A stretch of 64,000 bases of DNA. Source: Haliscomenobacteraceae bacterium (GTDB lineage Bacteria; Bacteroidota; Bacteroidia; Chitinophagales; Saprospiraceae). How positions within the stretch are numbered: the stretch's first letter is position 1; each line of letters begins with the position of its first letter. The notes below the pieces were generated by a model that searched no databases, was not told the origin of the DNA, and worked only from the letters and a program-made list of their open reading frames with translations. The stretch is from assembly GCA_947501115.1 (NCBI GenBank), contig CANMVX010000001.1:186001-250000 (forward strand), given 5' to 3'. The position numbers and the translations under genes were made by a program. Of the stretch, positions 1-7,479 are shown piece after piece.

Positions 1-331
1 TATTTGGATGTACATAGATGAGGATAAACGCACTACTTCGCAATTTACAATCAAAGAGGTAACAAAAAACAAGGAGAAATACGAAGAGGTCTTTCCTTCT
101 CACCAAAATATTCATGTTTTTGACGATAATGGCTGGGCCTTGATTGAAATACCCTGGGTCCTTCATCGCAGCGGAAGTCAAATAACGATTATCGCGAATA
201 ATCCGGATCTTAAAAAAACAAATGTTTTTATAGACGAAATGTTAGTCAGACCTTTATCTTCTGTTTTAACTAAAACAGATAATGATTTTATCTGGGTAAA
301 TAATAGGCGATACCCTAAATTAGTTCAATAA
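1..331 (+). CDS. C-terminal end of an unidentified protein (partial)
   Basis: The frame is open to the left edge of the window (no stop before the first visible Met at base 8), so this is most likely the last ~110 residues of a longer protein. The residues contain alternating hydrophobic stretches such as WALIEIPWVLHRSG and VFIDEMLVRP. This is compatible with a beta-sandwich or carbohydrate-binding-like domain at the end of an exported protein, but no family is recognised with certainty. It ends 11 bases before the dihydroorotase-like gene and probably shares its transcript. Confidence 0.5.
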   Translation, partial: IWMYIDEDKRTTSQFTIKEVTKNKEKYEEVFPSHQNIHVFDDNGWALIEIPWVLHRSGSQITIIANNPDLKKTNVFIDEMLVRPLSSVLTKTDNDFIWVNNRRYPKLVQ

Positions 332-342
332 TTCTCTCGACA

Positions 343-1629
343 ATGACTTGGTTATTTAAAAACGTCACTCTGGTTGACCGAAGTTTTTCCTCAACATTGG
401 GTAAATTAGATGTATTAATCAGTGAAGGTATAATACGTAAAATAGGTGTTGATTTGATAGCACCTGACGCAAAGGTTATTGCGATAGATGACCTTCACGT
501 TTCTATTGGTTGGATGGATATTGGTGCAAGTCATGGTGATCCGGGAGAAGAACACCGCGAATCTTTATTGTCATTGAGAGCTACTGCAGCAGCAGGTGGC
601 TTCACCGCGTTAGCACCCTGGCCCGATACGCATCCACGGGTGGACAATAAAGCGGCTATACATTATTTAACTCAATTAAACCAACAGGAAGCCGTTGAAA
701 TTTTCCCTATTGCCTCATTAAGCGAAAAAGGAGAAGGAAAAGAAATGGCCGAACTCATGGATTTACATAAAGCGGGAGCCATTAGTTTTTCTGATGGCCT
801 GAAACCTATTGCAAATGCTGGATTGTTTTATCGTGCTTTGAAATATATGAACGGCTTCGCTGGTATCTGTATTCATTTTCCTATGGATTTTAATCTGGCC
901 GTTGAAGGACAAATACATGAAGGTAGAATAAGTGCCTTGTTGGGACTTCCGGGTATTCCTGACGTTGCCGAAGATTTAATGATTCAGCGAGATCTTTCTT
1001 TACTCGATTATGCCGATGGAAAACTATTGCTTTGGGGGTTGAGTTCAAAAATAGGGATTGATAGATTGCAAAAATCAGATAAGTTAAATAAATCGCTTTT
1101 TGCTGCCGTACCTATTTTCAATTTGGTTTTTTCAGAAGATGATCTGGAATCTTTTGACGTTAACTTTAAATTGATGCCCCCATTGAGAACGGAAAATGAT
1201 AAAATGGCTTTGAAGTCGGCTGTTTTAGATGGTACCATTCAGTTGATTAGTTCCAACCATTTGCCATGGGAATCAGAACATAAAAAATTAGAATTTCCTT
1301 ATGCTTCCTTCGGTTCAATTTCTTTGCAACACGTTTTTCAAATGCTTAGAACTCATTTTTCCGAACTTCCCTTAATTAACATGGTAGATATTTTAGCTTA
1401 TAATCCCCGGCGAATATTTAAGGTAGAAATTCCTGTCATTCAAGAAGGTGCTAAAGCTAATCTTACTTTCTTTTTGCCTAATGCTAAGGCTGTTATTCTT
1501 AAAGATGATAATACATCTCTTTCTGAAAATTCACCCCTTTGGAACGAAACTATGAATGGTAAGGTCGTAGGCGTGTTCAATAACGGAAAACTAGTTTTGA
1601 ACGATGAGGTTCTTTATACCGATTTTTAA
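343..1629 (+). CDS. Dihydroorotase-like amidohydrolase lacking metal ligands
   Basis: The 428 residues have the length and fold signature of type I dihydroorotases: an N-terminal small beta domain, a DPGEEHRE stretch after the first barrel strand, and AAAGGFTALAPWPDTHP, which matches the family's GGFT-MPNT region. The catalytic residues seen in active enzymes are missing. The HxH pair is replaced by G61-A62-S63, the HIAHVST histidine region reads LLLWGLSSKIG, and the usual DHAPH loop reads SSNHLPWESEHK. Similar emptied homologues are common in Bacteroidota and are often annotated as dihydroorotase. True pyrimidine synthesis by this protein is unlikely. A non-catalytic or altered role is inferred. 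Downstream lie two small membrane proteins and a glycosyltransferase on the same strand. Confidence 0.85.
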   Translation: MTWLFKNVTLVDRSFSSTLGKLDVLISEGIIRKIGVDLIAPDAKVIAIDDLHVSIGWMDIGASHGDPGEEHRESLLSLRATAAAGGFTALAPWPDTHPRVDNKAAIHYLTQLNQQEAVEIFPIASLSEKGEGKEMAELMDLHKAGAISFSDGLKPIANAGLFYRALKYMNGFAGICIHFPMDFNLAVEGQIHEGRISALLGLPGIPDVAEDLMIQRDLSLLDYADGKLLLWGLSSKIGIDRLQKSDKLNKSLFAAVPIFNLVFSEDDLESFDVNFKLMPPLRTENDKMALKSAVLDGTIQLISSNHLPWESEHKKLEFPYASFGSISLQHVFQMLRTHFSELPLINMVDILAYNPRRIFKVEIPVIQEGAKANLTFFLPNAKAVILKDDNTSLSENSPLWNETMNGKVVGVFNNGKLVLNDEVLYTDF

Positions 1630-1637
1630 TATATTTG
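1630..1637 (+). promoter_or_regulatory. Bacteroidota-type -7 promoter element
   Basis: TATATTTG matches the TAnnTTTG -7 consensus of Bacteroidota. It sits directly after the dihydroorotase-like stop codon and 18 bases before the ATG of the DUF4199 gene. No convincing -33 TTG is found at the proper distance. Confidence 0.45.
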
Positions 1638-1655
1638 ACCTAAATTTTAATAAAA

Positions 1656-2216
1656 ATGGAAAGTACTAAAGAAAATTCCTTATCATTTCTTGTTAAATGG
1701 TCTCATGCTGGTAGATTTGGATTATTGGCAGGATTGTTAACTGTTGGCGTTACATTAATGGGCTATCTGTTTGCTGGAGATTCCGTTTCTTTTCAACAAC
1801 AAGGGTTCTTTACCATGGGATCATTTATTTTGGTCATGATTCTCGCTGTCCAGGCAGTAAAATCTTACAGAAATGAAGAGTTAAATGGTTTTATTCATTT
1901 TAAAGATTCTTTTCAGGTAGCAGCCATGGTCGGCGCTGTTTGTGGCTTCTTAGCCTCTTTATTCAATCTTGTTTACCTGACTTATGTTGATGCAAGTTTC
2001 ATTGACGTCATGATGAGGCAGATGGAGGAAATGTATCTTAAAATGGGTATGAATGAGGGACAAGTAGAGCAAGCGTTGGTTAAACTTAAAGAGGGATTTT
2101 CATTGGCAAATCTTGCAAAAGGCTTAATTACTGGACCAATTATTTACGCTCTTTTCGTTGGCTTGATTGGTGGCTTGATTGGAAGAAAGAAAAATAATAT
2201 ACCTGATATTGGATAA
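1656..2216 (+). CDS. DUF4199 domain membrane protein
   Basis: This 186-residue protein has four predicted membrane segments: about 19-37 (FGLLAGLLTVGVTLMGYLF), 52-68, 89-107 and 158-176. The last ends in GLIGGLIGRKKNN. A charged amphipathic stretch rich in Met and Glu (MRQMEEMYLKMGMNEGQ) lies between the third and fourth segments. This layout and length are those of the DUF4199 family, which is found almost only in Bacteroidota and has no known function. The gene is followed after two bases by a second protein of the same architecture and then by a membrane glycosyltransferase, so a role in envelope glycolipid synthesis is possible but only inferred. Confidence 0.8.
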   Translation: MESTKENSLSFLVKWSHAGRFGLLAGLLTVGVTLMGYLFAGDSVSFQQQGFFTMGSFILVMILAVQAVKSYRNEELNGFIHFKDSFQVAAMVGAVCGFLASLFNLVYLTYVDASFIDVMMRQMEEMYLKMGMNEGQVEQALVKLKEGFSLANLAKGLITGPIIYALFVGLIGGLIGRKKNNIPDIG

Positions 2217-2218
2217 AT

Positions 2219-2731
2219 ATGAGTCTGACTTCTAAATTTTTTAAACCAGCCTATCTTGGATTCGCAGCTGGTATTTTTACTTGTATTTATTTTTTTCTTT
2301 TCTATTGGATTGATAAAAAGCAATTTTTTAATCCCAGTATTTATTGGGGAAGTTTTTCCATTTTGTTTCTGGCTTTTGCCCTTTTTATCCATTTTGAAAG
2401 GCGTAATTCTAGCTCATTCCCTTTTATTTCTGGTCTGAGAGGTCTTTTCTTTATTTTTTTTCTCAATTCCGCTTTTTATAATTTCTTTTATTATTTAATG
2501 ATTAACTACATTGATAGTCAATTAATTGATATACAATTTAACGTAATTCAAGAGGGTTTAAATTCAAATGCTGTTCTTTCCAATGAAGAGCAGCAGTCCG
2601 CATGGAAAATATCAAAAGAAGAACTTTATAGCCATGTGAAAGCTAAAACTATTCTATTCAGTTACGTGCAAGGATTACCTGCGGGATTTTTGTTATCTAT
2701 GCTTTTTGCCTACATTTTTAAAAAGGATTAA
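2219..2731 (+). CDS. Second DUF4199-like membrane protein
   Basis: The 170 residues repeat the plan of the preceding gene. There are two N-terminal membrane segments (YLGFAAGIFTCIYFFLFYWI and IYWGSFSILFLAFALFI), a third near residues 70-95, a soluble Gln/Glu-rich loop, and a last segment ending YIFKKD. It is more divergent and strongly phenylalanine-rich. It starts two bases after the previous stop and ends one base before the likely start of the glycosyltransferase, so the three genes are very probably cotranscribed. It looks like a duplicated, diverged DUF4199 paralogue. Its function is unknown. Confidence 0.65.
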   Translation: MSLTSKFFKPAYLGFAAGIFTCIYFFLFYWIDKKQFFNPSIYWGSFSILFLAFALFIHFERRNSSSFPFISGLRGLFFIFFLNSAFYNFFYYLMINYIDSQLIDIQFNVIQEGLNSNAVLSNEEQQSAWKISKEELYSHVKAKTILFSYVQGLPAGFLLSMLFAYIFKKD

Positions 2732-2732
2732 T

Positions 2733-3722
2733 ATGAACTATTTATTAGATATTTCTGTGGTTGTACCTCTTTATAATGAGGATGAATCATTGGTTGAGTT
2801 AGTACATTGGATCGATAAGGTGATGTTGGAGAACGCTTATTCTTATGAAATCATTTTAGTGGATGATGGAAGTACAGATAATTCATGGGCGGTTGTAGAG
2901 AATCTTAACAAGCAATTTCCATCAGTAAAAGGCATAAGATTTAGACGGAATTATGGCAAATCAGCTGCATTGCATTCTGCTTTCCAAAAAGTAGTAGGTA
3001 AGGTTGTTATCACCATGGATGCAGATTTGCAAGATAGCCCGGATGAAATTCCAGGATTATATAAAATGATTGTTGAAGATAAATTTGATCTTGTTTCCGG
3101 GTGGAAGAAAAAAAGACACGATCCTTTAGGAAAAACCATTCCGTCTAAATTTTTTAATAGTGTAACCCGACGAATTTCAAAAATTGAGCTGAACGATTTT
3201 AATTGTGGGTTAAAAGCTTATCGTTTGGAAGTAGTTAAGGCGATTGAAGTGTATGGAGAAATGCATAGATACATTCCTCTTTTAGCTAAATGGGCAGGCT
3301 TTTATAAAATTGGTGAAAAAGTAGTAGAGCATAGAGCAAGAAAATTTGGTGTGTCGAAGTTTGGTTTTGAGCGATTTTTAAATGGCTTTTTAGATCTGAT
3401 GTCCATTACTTTTATGGGCAAATTTTCAAAAAGCCCTATGCATTTTTTTGGTTCTCTGGGTACACTAATTTTTGGTATTGGGTTCGTTTCCGCAGCCTAT
3501 TTAGGTGTAAGGAAAATGATATTTATGTATCAAGGTTATTTATTGATGAAATTAACAGATAATCCATTCTTTTATCTTAGTCTCACCTGCATGATTTTAG
3601 GAACACAACTTTTTCTTGCTGGTTTTATATCCGAGTTAGTATCAAGAAGTTCAGGAAGGTCTAATGAATATGGAATATTAAAAATGGTCGGTTTAACCGA
3701 GGATGAAACCGAGGTTATATAA
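2733..3722 (+). CDS. Family 2 glycosyltransferase (polyprenyl-phosphate type)
   Basis: The protein has an N-terminal GT-A domain (VVVPLYNEDESL, LVDDGSTDNS, and the metal/nucleotide motif DADLQDSPDEI) and two C-terminal membrane helices around residues 230-265 and 280-305. This is the DPM1/GtrB-like architecture that transfers a sugar from a nucleotide donor to polyprenyl phosphate at the inner membrane. The start at 2733 is preferred over an in-frame upstream ATG at 2706, because the latter lies inside the previous gene and adds a non-homologous leader. The sugar cannot be read from sequence. The 3' end overlaps the convergent DUF2027-Smr gene by eight bases. Confidence 0.88.
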   Translation: MNYLLDISVVVPLYNEDESLVELVHWIDKVMLENAYSYEIILVDDGSTDNSWAVVENLNKQFPSVKGIRFRRNYGKSAALHSAFQKVVGKVVITMDADLQDSPDEIPGLYKMIVEDKFDLVSGWKKKRHDPLGKTIPSKFFNSVTRRISKIELNDFNCGLKAYRLEVVKAIEVYGEMHRYIPLLAKWAGFYKIGEKVVEHRARKFGVSKFGFERFLNGFLDLMSITFMGKFSKSPMHFFGSLGTLIFGIGFVSAAYLGVRKMIFMYQGYLLMKLTDNPFFYLSLTCMILGTQLFLAGFISELVSRSSGRSNEYGILKMVGLTEDETEVI

Positions 3723-4761
3723 ATATTACCTCAGTAGCTCCATGTCCATATCTCGGGTGAAATTCATTTTTAAAGGTGATAACATTAGGATTCCTTATTA
3801 AAGTGGCAGTTATTAAGTTTCTTAAATGTCCCTTTCCTATGCCGTGTATGATGAATACTCTTTCTACTCCCTGACGAACAGCCTCATCGATATATGCTTC
3901 AAATTTCTTCATCTGAAGTTGTAATATCTGAGAATTTGTAATCTTGTTATCCTCTGAAGATAGAACCTCAATGTGTAAGTCTAGTTCTATACTAAATTCA
4001 GATTTTGACTTTACAACGTGCTGAGGTGTATAGGTTTTATCTTTTTTCGATGTGAGTGGTTTAGCGTTTTCTAAAGTATAATCTTTTAAAGAATCTTTCT
4101 CCGATTTTTGAGAAACGTCAAATCCTGATGATTTCTCCAGTAACACAAATAAATGAGCGGGTTGATTTATAAGAGGTGCCGTTTGTTTATTATTAAAAAA
4201 GGTCTTCGCTTTTAATTTCATCTTTTTTTCAATATTCGGACCGGGTCCTTCGGTTGAGATTCTATTAAAGATGGCATTTAATTCTGGTGATTCGTTCAAA
4301 TAATCATTTTCAAATTCGGGTAATTTGAAAAAGGTCATGCTATCAAGTTTACCTTCGTGAATCCAGGCTTTAAAAAGTTTTAAATGCAGGCTAAGCGTAA
4401 AGCTATAATCATAAGGAGTATCGTTAATGAGGTAAGGCTGAAATTTGTCCGTCGGATCGTTCTTTTTATCCAGAATGGGGACAAAAGCAATTTGAATGCC
4501 CTGACTATGTAAAATGGTATAAGAAAGTGACTTAGGTTCATTTTGTTGAAAGATTTCTTTCTTAGCAACGGGCTTGTTTACTATAACTTTTTTAGGGGTA
4601 TCGGCCTCAAAGGGTTGTATATCTTCTGTAAATGCAGGAATTTCTAATTGATCTGCATCTAGTCTTATCAACACTAAATCGGTGTCTAAAATATTGACAA
4701 TAACACCAGTATCATTTGAATGTATAAATGATACTTTTACGCCTTTTTTACACCAATCCAT
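3715..4761 (-). CDS. DUF2027 protein with C-terminal Smr domain
   Basis: The protein is 348 residues long. The N-terminus (about 1-55, VKVSFIHSNDTGVIVNIL) resembles the small beta-barrel that opens DUF2027 proteins. The middle is a beta-rich DUF2027 region. The last ~90 residues form an Smr domain with the signature HGIGKGHLRN followed by HPRYGHGATEVIFI. Smr domains are MutS2-related nucleases that act on branched DNA or cleave RNA at stalled ribosomes. DUF2027-Smr proteins are typical of Bacteroidota. The actual substrate is unknown. It is followed on the opposite strand by the glycosyltransferase, with overlapping stop regions. Confidence 0.85.
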   Translation of the reverse strand: MDWCKKGVKVSFIHSNDTGVIVNILDTDLVLIRLDADQLEIPAFTEDIQPFEADTPKKVIVNKPVAKKEIFQQNEPKSLSYTILHSQGIQIAFVPILDKKNDPTDKFQPYLINDTPYDYSFTLSLHLKLFKAWIHEGKLDSMTFFKLPEFENDYLNESPELNAIFNRISTEGPGPNIEKKMKLKAKTFFNNKQTAPLINQPAHLFVLLEKSSGFDVSQKSEKDSLKDYTLENAKPLTSKKDKTYTPQHVVKSKSEFSIELDLHIEVLSSEDNKITNSQILQLQMKKFEAYIDEAVRQGVERVFIIHGIGKGHLRNLITATLIRNPNVITFKNEFHPRYGHGATEVIFI

Positions 4762-4772
4762 ATTTTTTTTTC

Positions 4773-4802
4773 CAAAAGTAACTTAAAAATGGGTAAAGAC
4801 AA
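4773..4802 (-). promoter_or_regulatory. Promoter of the DUF2027-Smr gene
   Basis: Read on the minus strand, TACTTTTG (4780-4773) matches TAnnTTTG, with TTG (4802-4800) 19 bases upstream. This is the expected -33/-7 pair of the Bacteroidota primary sigma factor. It lies in the 60-base gap between the TPR gene and the DUF2027 gene. Confidence 0.5.
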
Positions 4803-4821
4803 GCGCATTTGCCCTTAAATC

Positions 4822-5151
4822 TTACTGGAGAAGTTCACAATTATATTTAGCGGCACGAAGTTCTCTTTCTGCATGCCCGTCTTTTTGAAGAGAAGCAACC
4901 TCGATGCCCAAAGAATAAATTTCAATGGCTTTATCTGAGTCATTTATTTCTTCATGTATTTTTCCCCAATGGAAATATAAGCCGACATAATTTGGATCCA
5001 AGTGATATAATTTTTCATAATATTGAATAGCCTCATTTTGGTTGCCAATATTTTCATATTCCTTGGCAATGGCAAAAATAACAAATGAATCAGTGGGCGT
5101 TTCTTTTAAAATGCCAAGAAGAAGGTCTAGTCGTTGCGAAGTTGTCGTCAT
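4822..5151 (-). CDS. Small tetratricopeptide-repeat protein
   Basis: The 109 residues hold about two and a half TPR units. One is FVIFAIAKEYENIGNQNEAIQ and the next YVGLYFHWGKIHEEINDSDKA, each with the small and aromatic residues of helix A and helix B in register. There is no signal peptide or membrane segment, so it is probably a cytoplasmic protein-interaction module. It is divergent from etfB and upstream of the DUF2027-Smr gene on the same strand. No specific function can be assigned. Confidence 0.75.
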   Translation of the reverse strand: MTTTSQRLDLLLGILKETPTDSFVIFAIAKEYENIGNQNEAIQYYEKLYHLDPNYVGLYFHWGKIHEEINDSDKAIEIYSLGIEVASLQKDGHAERELRAAKYNCELLQ

Positions 5152-5164
5152 AAAAATTTCTATT

Positions 5165-5180
5165 TAGCGAAAATTCGCTA
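5165..5180. promoter_or_regulatory. Short inverted repeat in TPR/etfB divergent region
   Basis: TAGCGAA-AA-TTCGCTA forms a seven-base dyad in the 104-base region between the divergent TPR gene and etfB. A run of six T follows on the plus strand. It could be an operator or a weak hairpin. There is no independent support. Confidence 0.3.
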
Positions 5181-5210
5181 TTTTTTCAAGCAAAACAAAA
5201 ACAATTTAGG

Positions 5211-5218
5211 TATATTTG
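5211..5218 (+). promoter_or_regulatory. -7 promoter element of etfBA
   Basis: TATATTTG matches TAnnTTTG and lies 37 bases before the etfB start codon, giving a plausible short leader. No clear -33 TTG is visible at the expected spacing. Confidence 0.5.
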
Positions 5219-5255
5219 CAAATCAAATTCATTAGAAAAAGTAGAAAATTTCCCT

Positions 5256-5999
5256 ATGAAATTATTAGTCTGCATCAGTAAAACACCAGATACTACAGCA
5301 AAGATTGCTTTTAATGGTGATAATACAAAATTGGAAACGGCGGGTATTACCTTTATTATGAATCCTTATGATGAATGGTATGCCTTAGTCAAAGCTATTG
5401 AAATACAGGAAAAGTGGGGTGGAAGCGTTTCTGTTTTGCACGTTGGTCCATCGGAAAATGATTCTATTATTCGAAAAGCATTAGCTATAGGCGCTACCGA
5501 CGCCTACAGGATCGATACGGAAGCGGTTTCTGCGGATCAGGTGGCTTTTCAAATGGCTTCATTTATCCAACAACATGCCTTCGATATTATTTTTACGGGA
5601 AAAGAAACCATTGACTATAATGGAGCAGAGGTGGGTGGCAGGATGGCTGCACAACTCAATTTACCTTTTATTTCTTTTGCTTCTCATTTAGATATAGTAG
5701 CTGAAAATGAGGCTGTTGTAAAGAGAGATATGGAAGGGGGAACGGAGACCATTCAAGTGAATACTCCTTTTGTTATCAGTGCGGCAAAGGGTATGGCTGA
5801 ACAGCGTATTCCAAATATGAAGGGAATCATGACAGCAAAAAGTAAGCCTTTAAACGTAGTTACGCCTCAGAAATATTCACCAAAAATTAGCATTGTGTCT
5901 CATGAACTTCCTCCTGCTAAAAAGGCTGTTCAGTATATTGATCCCGAGAATATGGCAGAATTGGCAAGATTATTAAGGGAAGAGGCGAAAGTTATTTAA
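5256..5999 (+). CDS. etfB: Electron transfer flavoprotein beta subunit
   Basis: This is a 247-residue EtfB. It opens with MKLLVCISKTPDTTAKI and carries the family segment VKAIEIQEKWGGSVSVLHVGP, the nucleotide-binding stretch near residue 110 (FTGKETIDYNGAEVGGRMAA), and the C-terminal arm that wraps around EtfA. Together with EtfA it forms the soluble FAD/AMP carrier that takes electrons from acyl-CoA and other dehydrogenases to the quinone pool. The etfA gene follows after 22 bases, in the usual order for this phylum. Confidence 0.96.
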   Translation: MKLLVCISKTPDTTAKIAFNGDNTKLETAGITFIMNPYDEWYALVKAIEIQEKWGGSVSVLHVGPSENDSIIRKALAIGATDAYRIDTEAVSADQVAFQMASFIQQHAFDIIFTGKETIDYNGAEVGGRMAAQLNLPFISFASHLDIVAENEAVVKRDMEGGTETIQVNTPFVISAAKGMAEQRIPNMKGIMTAKSKPLNVVTPQKYSPKISIVSHELPPAKKAVQYIDPENMAELARLLREEAKVI

Positions 6000-6021
6000 T
6001 TCCATTTTAAATTGTATCATC

Positions 6022-6978
6022 ATGGTTTTAGTTTTTGTAGAAACAGAAAATGGTAAAGTTCGTAAAGCCGCCCTGGAAGCGGTTTATTACGGTTATCTGA
6101 CCGCCCAAAAGTTAGGGACTTCTTGTCAGGCGCTCCTTTTGGGAAATGCAGAGGATGCCACTTCACTTGGTTTATACGGTGCAACGCTTGTTCATCAAAA
6201 TGATTCAATAAGTTTTAATTTTTTTGATAATCAGGTTTATAGTGCTGCAATTGCTCAGGCGGCTAAAAAGTTAGAGGCCTCTGTTGTTATACTTAGTCAT
6301 TCCTCCAATGGAAAATCTTTAATTGGCAATGTTGCCTATCTTTTGGATGCTGGCTCGGTTAGTGCTGCCATAGATATTCCGGAAACGGATAAGGGTTTCT
6401 CTGTTCGAAAGGGGGTGTATTCAAGTAAAGCGCTTGTGAATATTGAAATTAATACGACAGTAAAGGTAGTATCAGTACTTGGTAATTCATTGCAAATTAG
6501 TGTGGTAGGTGCAAATGTAGAGGTTCAACCGATAACTTTAGACGTTCTTCAACCTGGCATTAAAGTTTTATCAGTTGATAAATTACAAAGTAATGTAACG
6601 CCACTTCCGGAAGCTGAGAGAGTCGTTTCAGGCGGAAGAGGATTAAAAGGTCCCGAAAATTGGGGGATTGTGGAAGAATTAGCTGATGTCCTTCATGCTA
6701 CCACGGCTTGTTCAAGGCCAGTCTCCGATGCAGATTGGCGGCCGCACCATGAGCATGTAGGTCAAACAGGAATCGCCATTCGTCCAAATTTGTATATCGC
6801 TATTGGTATATCGGGAGCAATACAGCATTTAGCCGGTGTGAATAACTCAAAAACAATTGTAGTTATTAATAAAGATCCGGAAGCGCCCTTTTTTAAATCG
6901 GCTAATTATGGCGTAGTGGGTGATCTTTTTGACATAGTGCCAAAACTTACTGCAGCAATAAAAAATTTGAACGCTTAA
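6022..6978 (+). CDS. etfA: Electron transfer flavoprotein alpha subunit
   Basis: The 318 residues match EtfA. The N-terminal domain is ETF-like alpha/beta. The C-terminal FAD-binding domain carries VVSGGRGLKGPENWGIVEEL, TTACSRPVSDADWRPHHEHV, VGQTGIAIRPNLYIAIGISG and the closing NYGVVGDLFDIVPKL. The conserved Arg and the Ser/Thr that contact the flavin are present in those motifs. It is cotranscribed with etfB. Downstream, a separate promoter drives rpsO. Confidence 0.96.
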   Translation: MVLVFVETENGKVRKAALEAVYYGYLTAQKLGTSCQALLLGNAEDATSLGLYGATLVHQNDSISFNFFDNQVYSAAIAQAAKKLEASVVILSHSSNGKSLIGNVAYLLDAGSVSAAIDIPETDKGFSVRKGVYSSKALVNIEINTTVKVVSVLGNSLQISVVGANVEVQPITLDVLQPGIKVLSVDKLQSNVTPLPEAERVVSGGRGLKGPENWGIVEELADVLHATTACSRPVSDADWRPHHEHVGQTGIAIRPNLYIAIGISGAIQHLAGVNNSKTIVVINKDPEAPFFKSANYGVVGDLFDIVPKLTAAIKNLNA

Positions 6979-6984
6979 AATTAA

Positions 6985-7016
6985 TTGGAATTATTAAGAA
7001 ATAATCCTTACTTTTG
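6985..7016 (+). promoter_or_regulatory. Promoter of rpsO
   Basis: TTG at 6985-6987 and TACTTTTG at 7009-7016 form a -33/-7 pair with a 21-base spacer, typical of Bacteroidota. The predicted start of transcription is near 7022, leaving a leader of about 42 bases before the rpsO ATG. Confidence 0.65.
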
Positions 7017-7063
7017 CCGCGCTGTAAATGATTTATATGATCACTAACGGTTAAAATAAGAAC

Positions 7064-7339
7064 ATGGGAATTTATTTAACAAAAGAAAAAAAAGCTGACA
7101 TCTTCCAAACACATGGCGGATCAGCTACAAACAGTGGTTCCATAGAGGGACAGGCAGCATTGTTCACTTTCAGAGTGCAGGAATTATCTAAGCACCTCCA
7201 AAAAAATCCAAAAGATCACTCTTGCAGAAGAACTCTTTTAGCGTTGGTTGGAAAAAGAAAGCAATTGCTTCATTATTTGGCACAAAAAGATATCACGAAG
7301 TATCGGGAACTTATTGAAAAACTCGGTATTCGTAAGTAA
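7064..7339 (+). CDS. rpsO: 30S ribosomal protein S15
   Basis: The 91 residues contain the S15 hallmarks: IFQTHGGSATNSGSIEGQAA near the start, then FRVQELSKHLQKNPKDHSCR and KRKQLLHYLAQKDITKYREL. S15 binds the central domain of 16S rRNA early in small-subunit assembly. The gene precedes pnp, the order widely conserved in bacteria, but here a 140-base gap with two hairpins separates them. Confidence 0.98.
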   Translation: MGIYLTKEKKADIFQTHGGSATNSGSIEGQAALFTFRVQELSKHLQKNPKDHSCRRTLLALVGKRKQLLHYLAQKDITKYRELIEKLGIRK

Positions 7340-7352
7340 TTTTTTTCGATGC

Positions 7353-7368
7353 GTGTTATTTATAACAC
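7353..7368 (+). promoter_or_regulatory. Hairpin 1 between rpsO and pnp
   Basis: GTGTTAT-TT-ATAACAC is a seven-base dyad just after the rpsO stop codon. As RNA it would form a stem of six pairs with a four-base loop. It may be an RNase processing or stabilising element for the rpsO message. Confidence 0.45.
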
Positions 7369-7390
7369 AAGTTGTCAAAGTTTTAAAATT

Positions 7391-7422
7391 GGCTCGAGTA
7401 TTCTAAATACTCAGCCTCTTTT
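7391..7422 (+). terminator. Terminator-like hairpin 2 between rpsO and pnp
   Basis: GGCT-C-GAGTATT pairs with AATACTC-AGCC around a CTA loop. This gives eleven pairs with one bulged C, followed by TCTTTTAGTTTT. It could end most rpsO transcripts or serve as the folded leader through which PNPase controls its own message, as a hairpin does in Escherichia coli. Confidence 0.5.
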
Positions 7423-7479
7423 AGTTTTAGTTGGACAGAGTGACTATAATTTTATAAAGCGTTTTAAACTAGTTAACAA

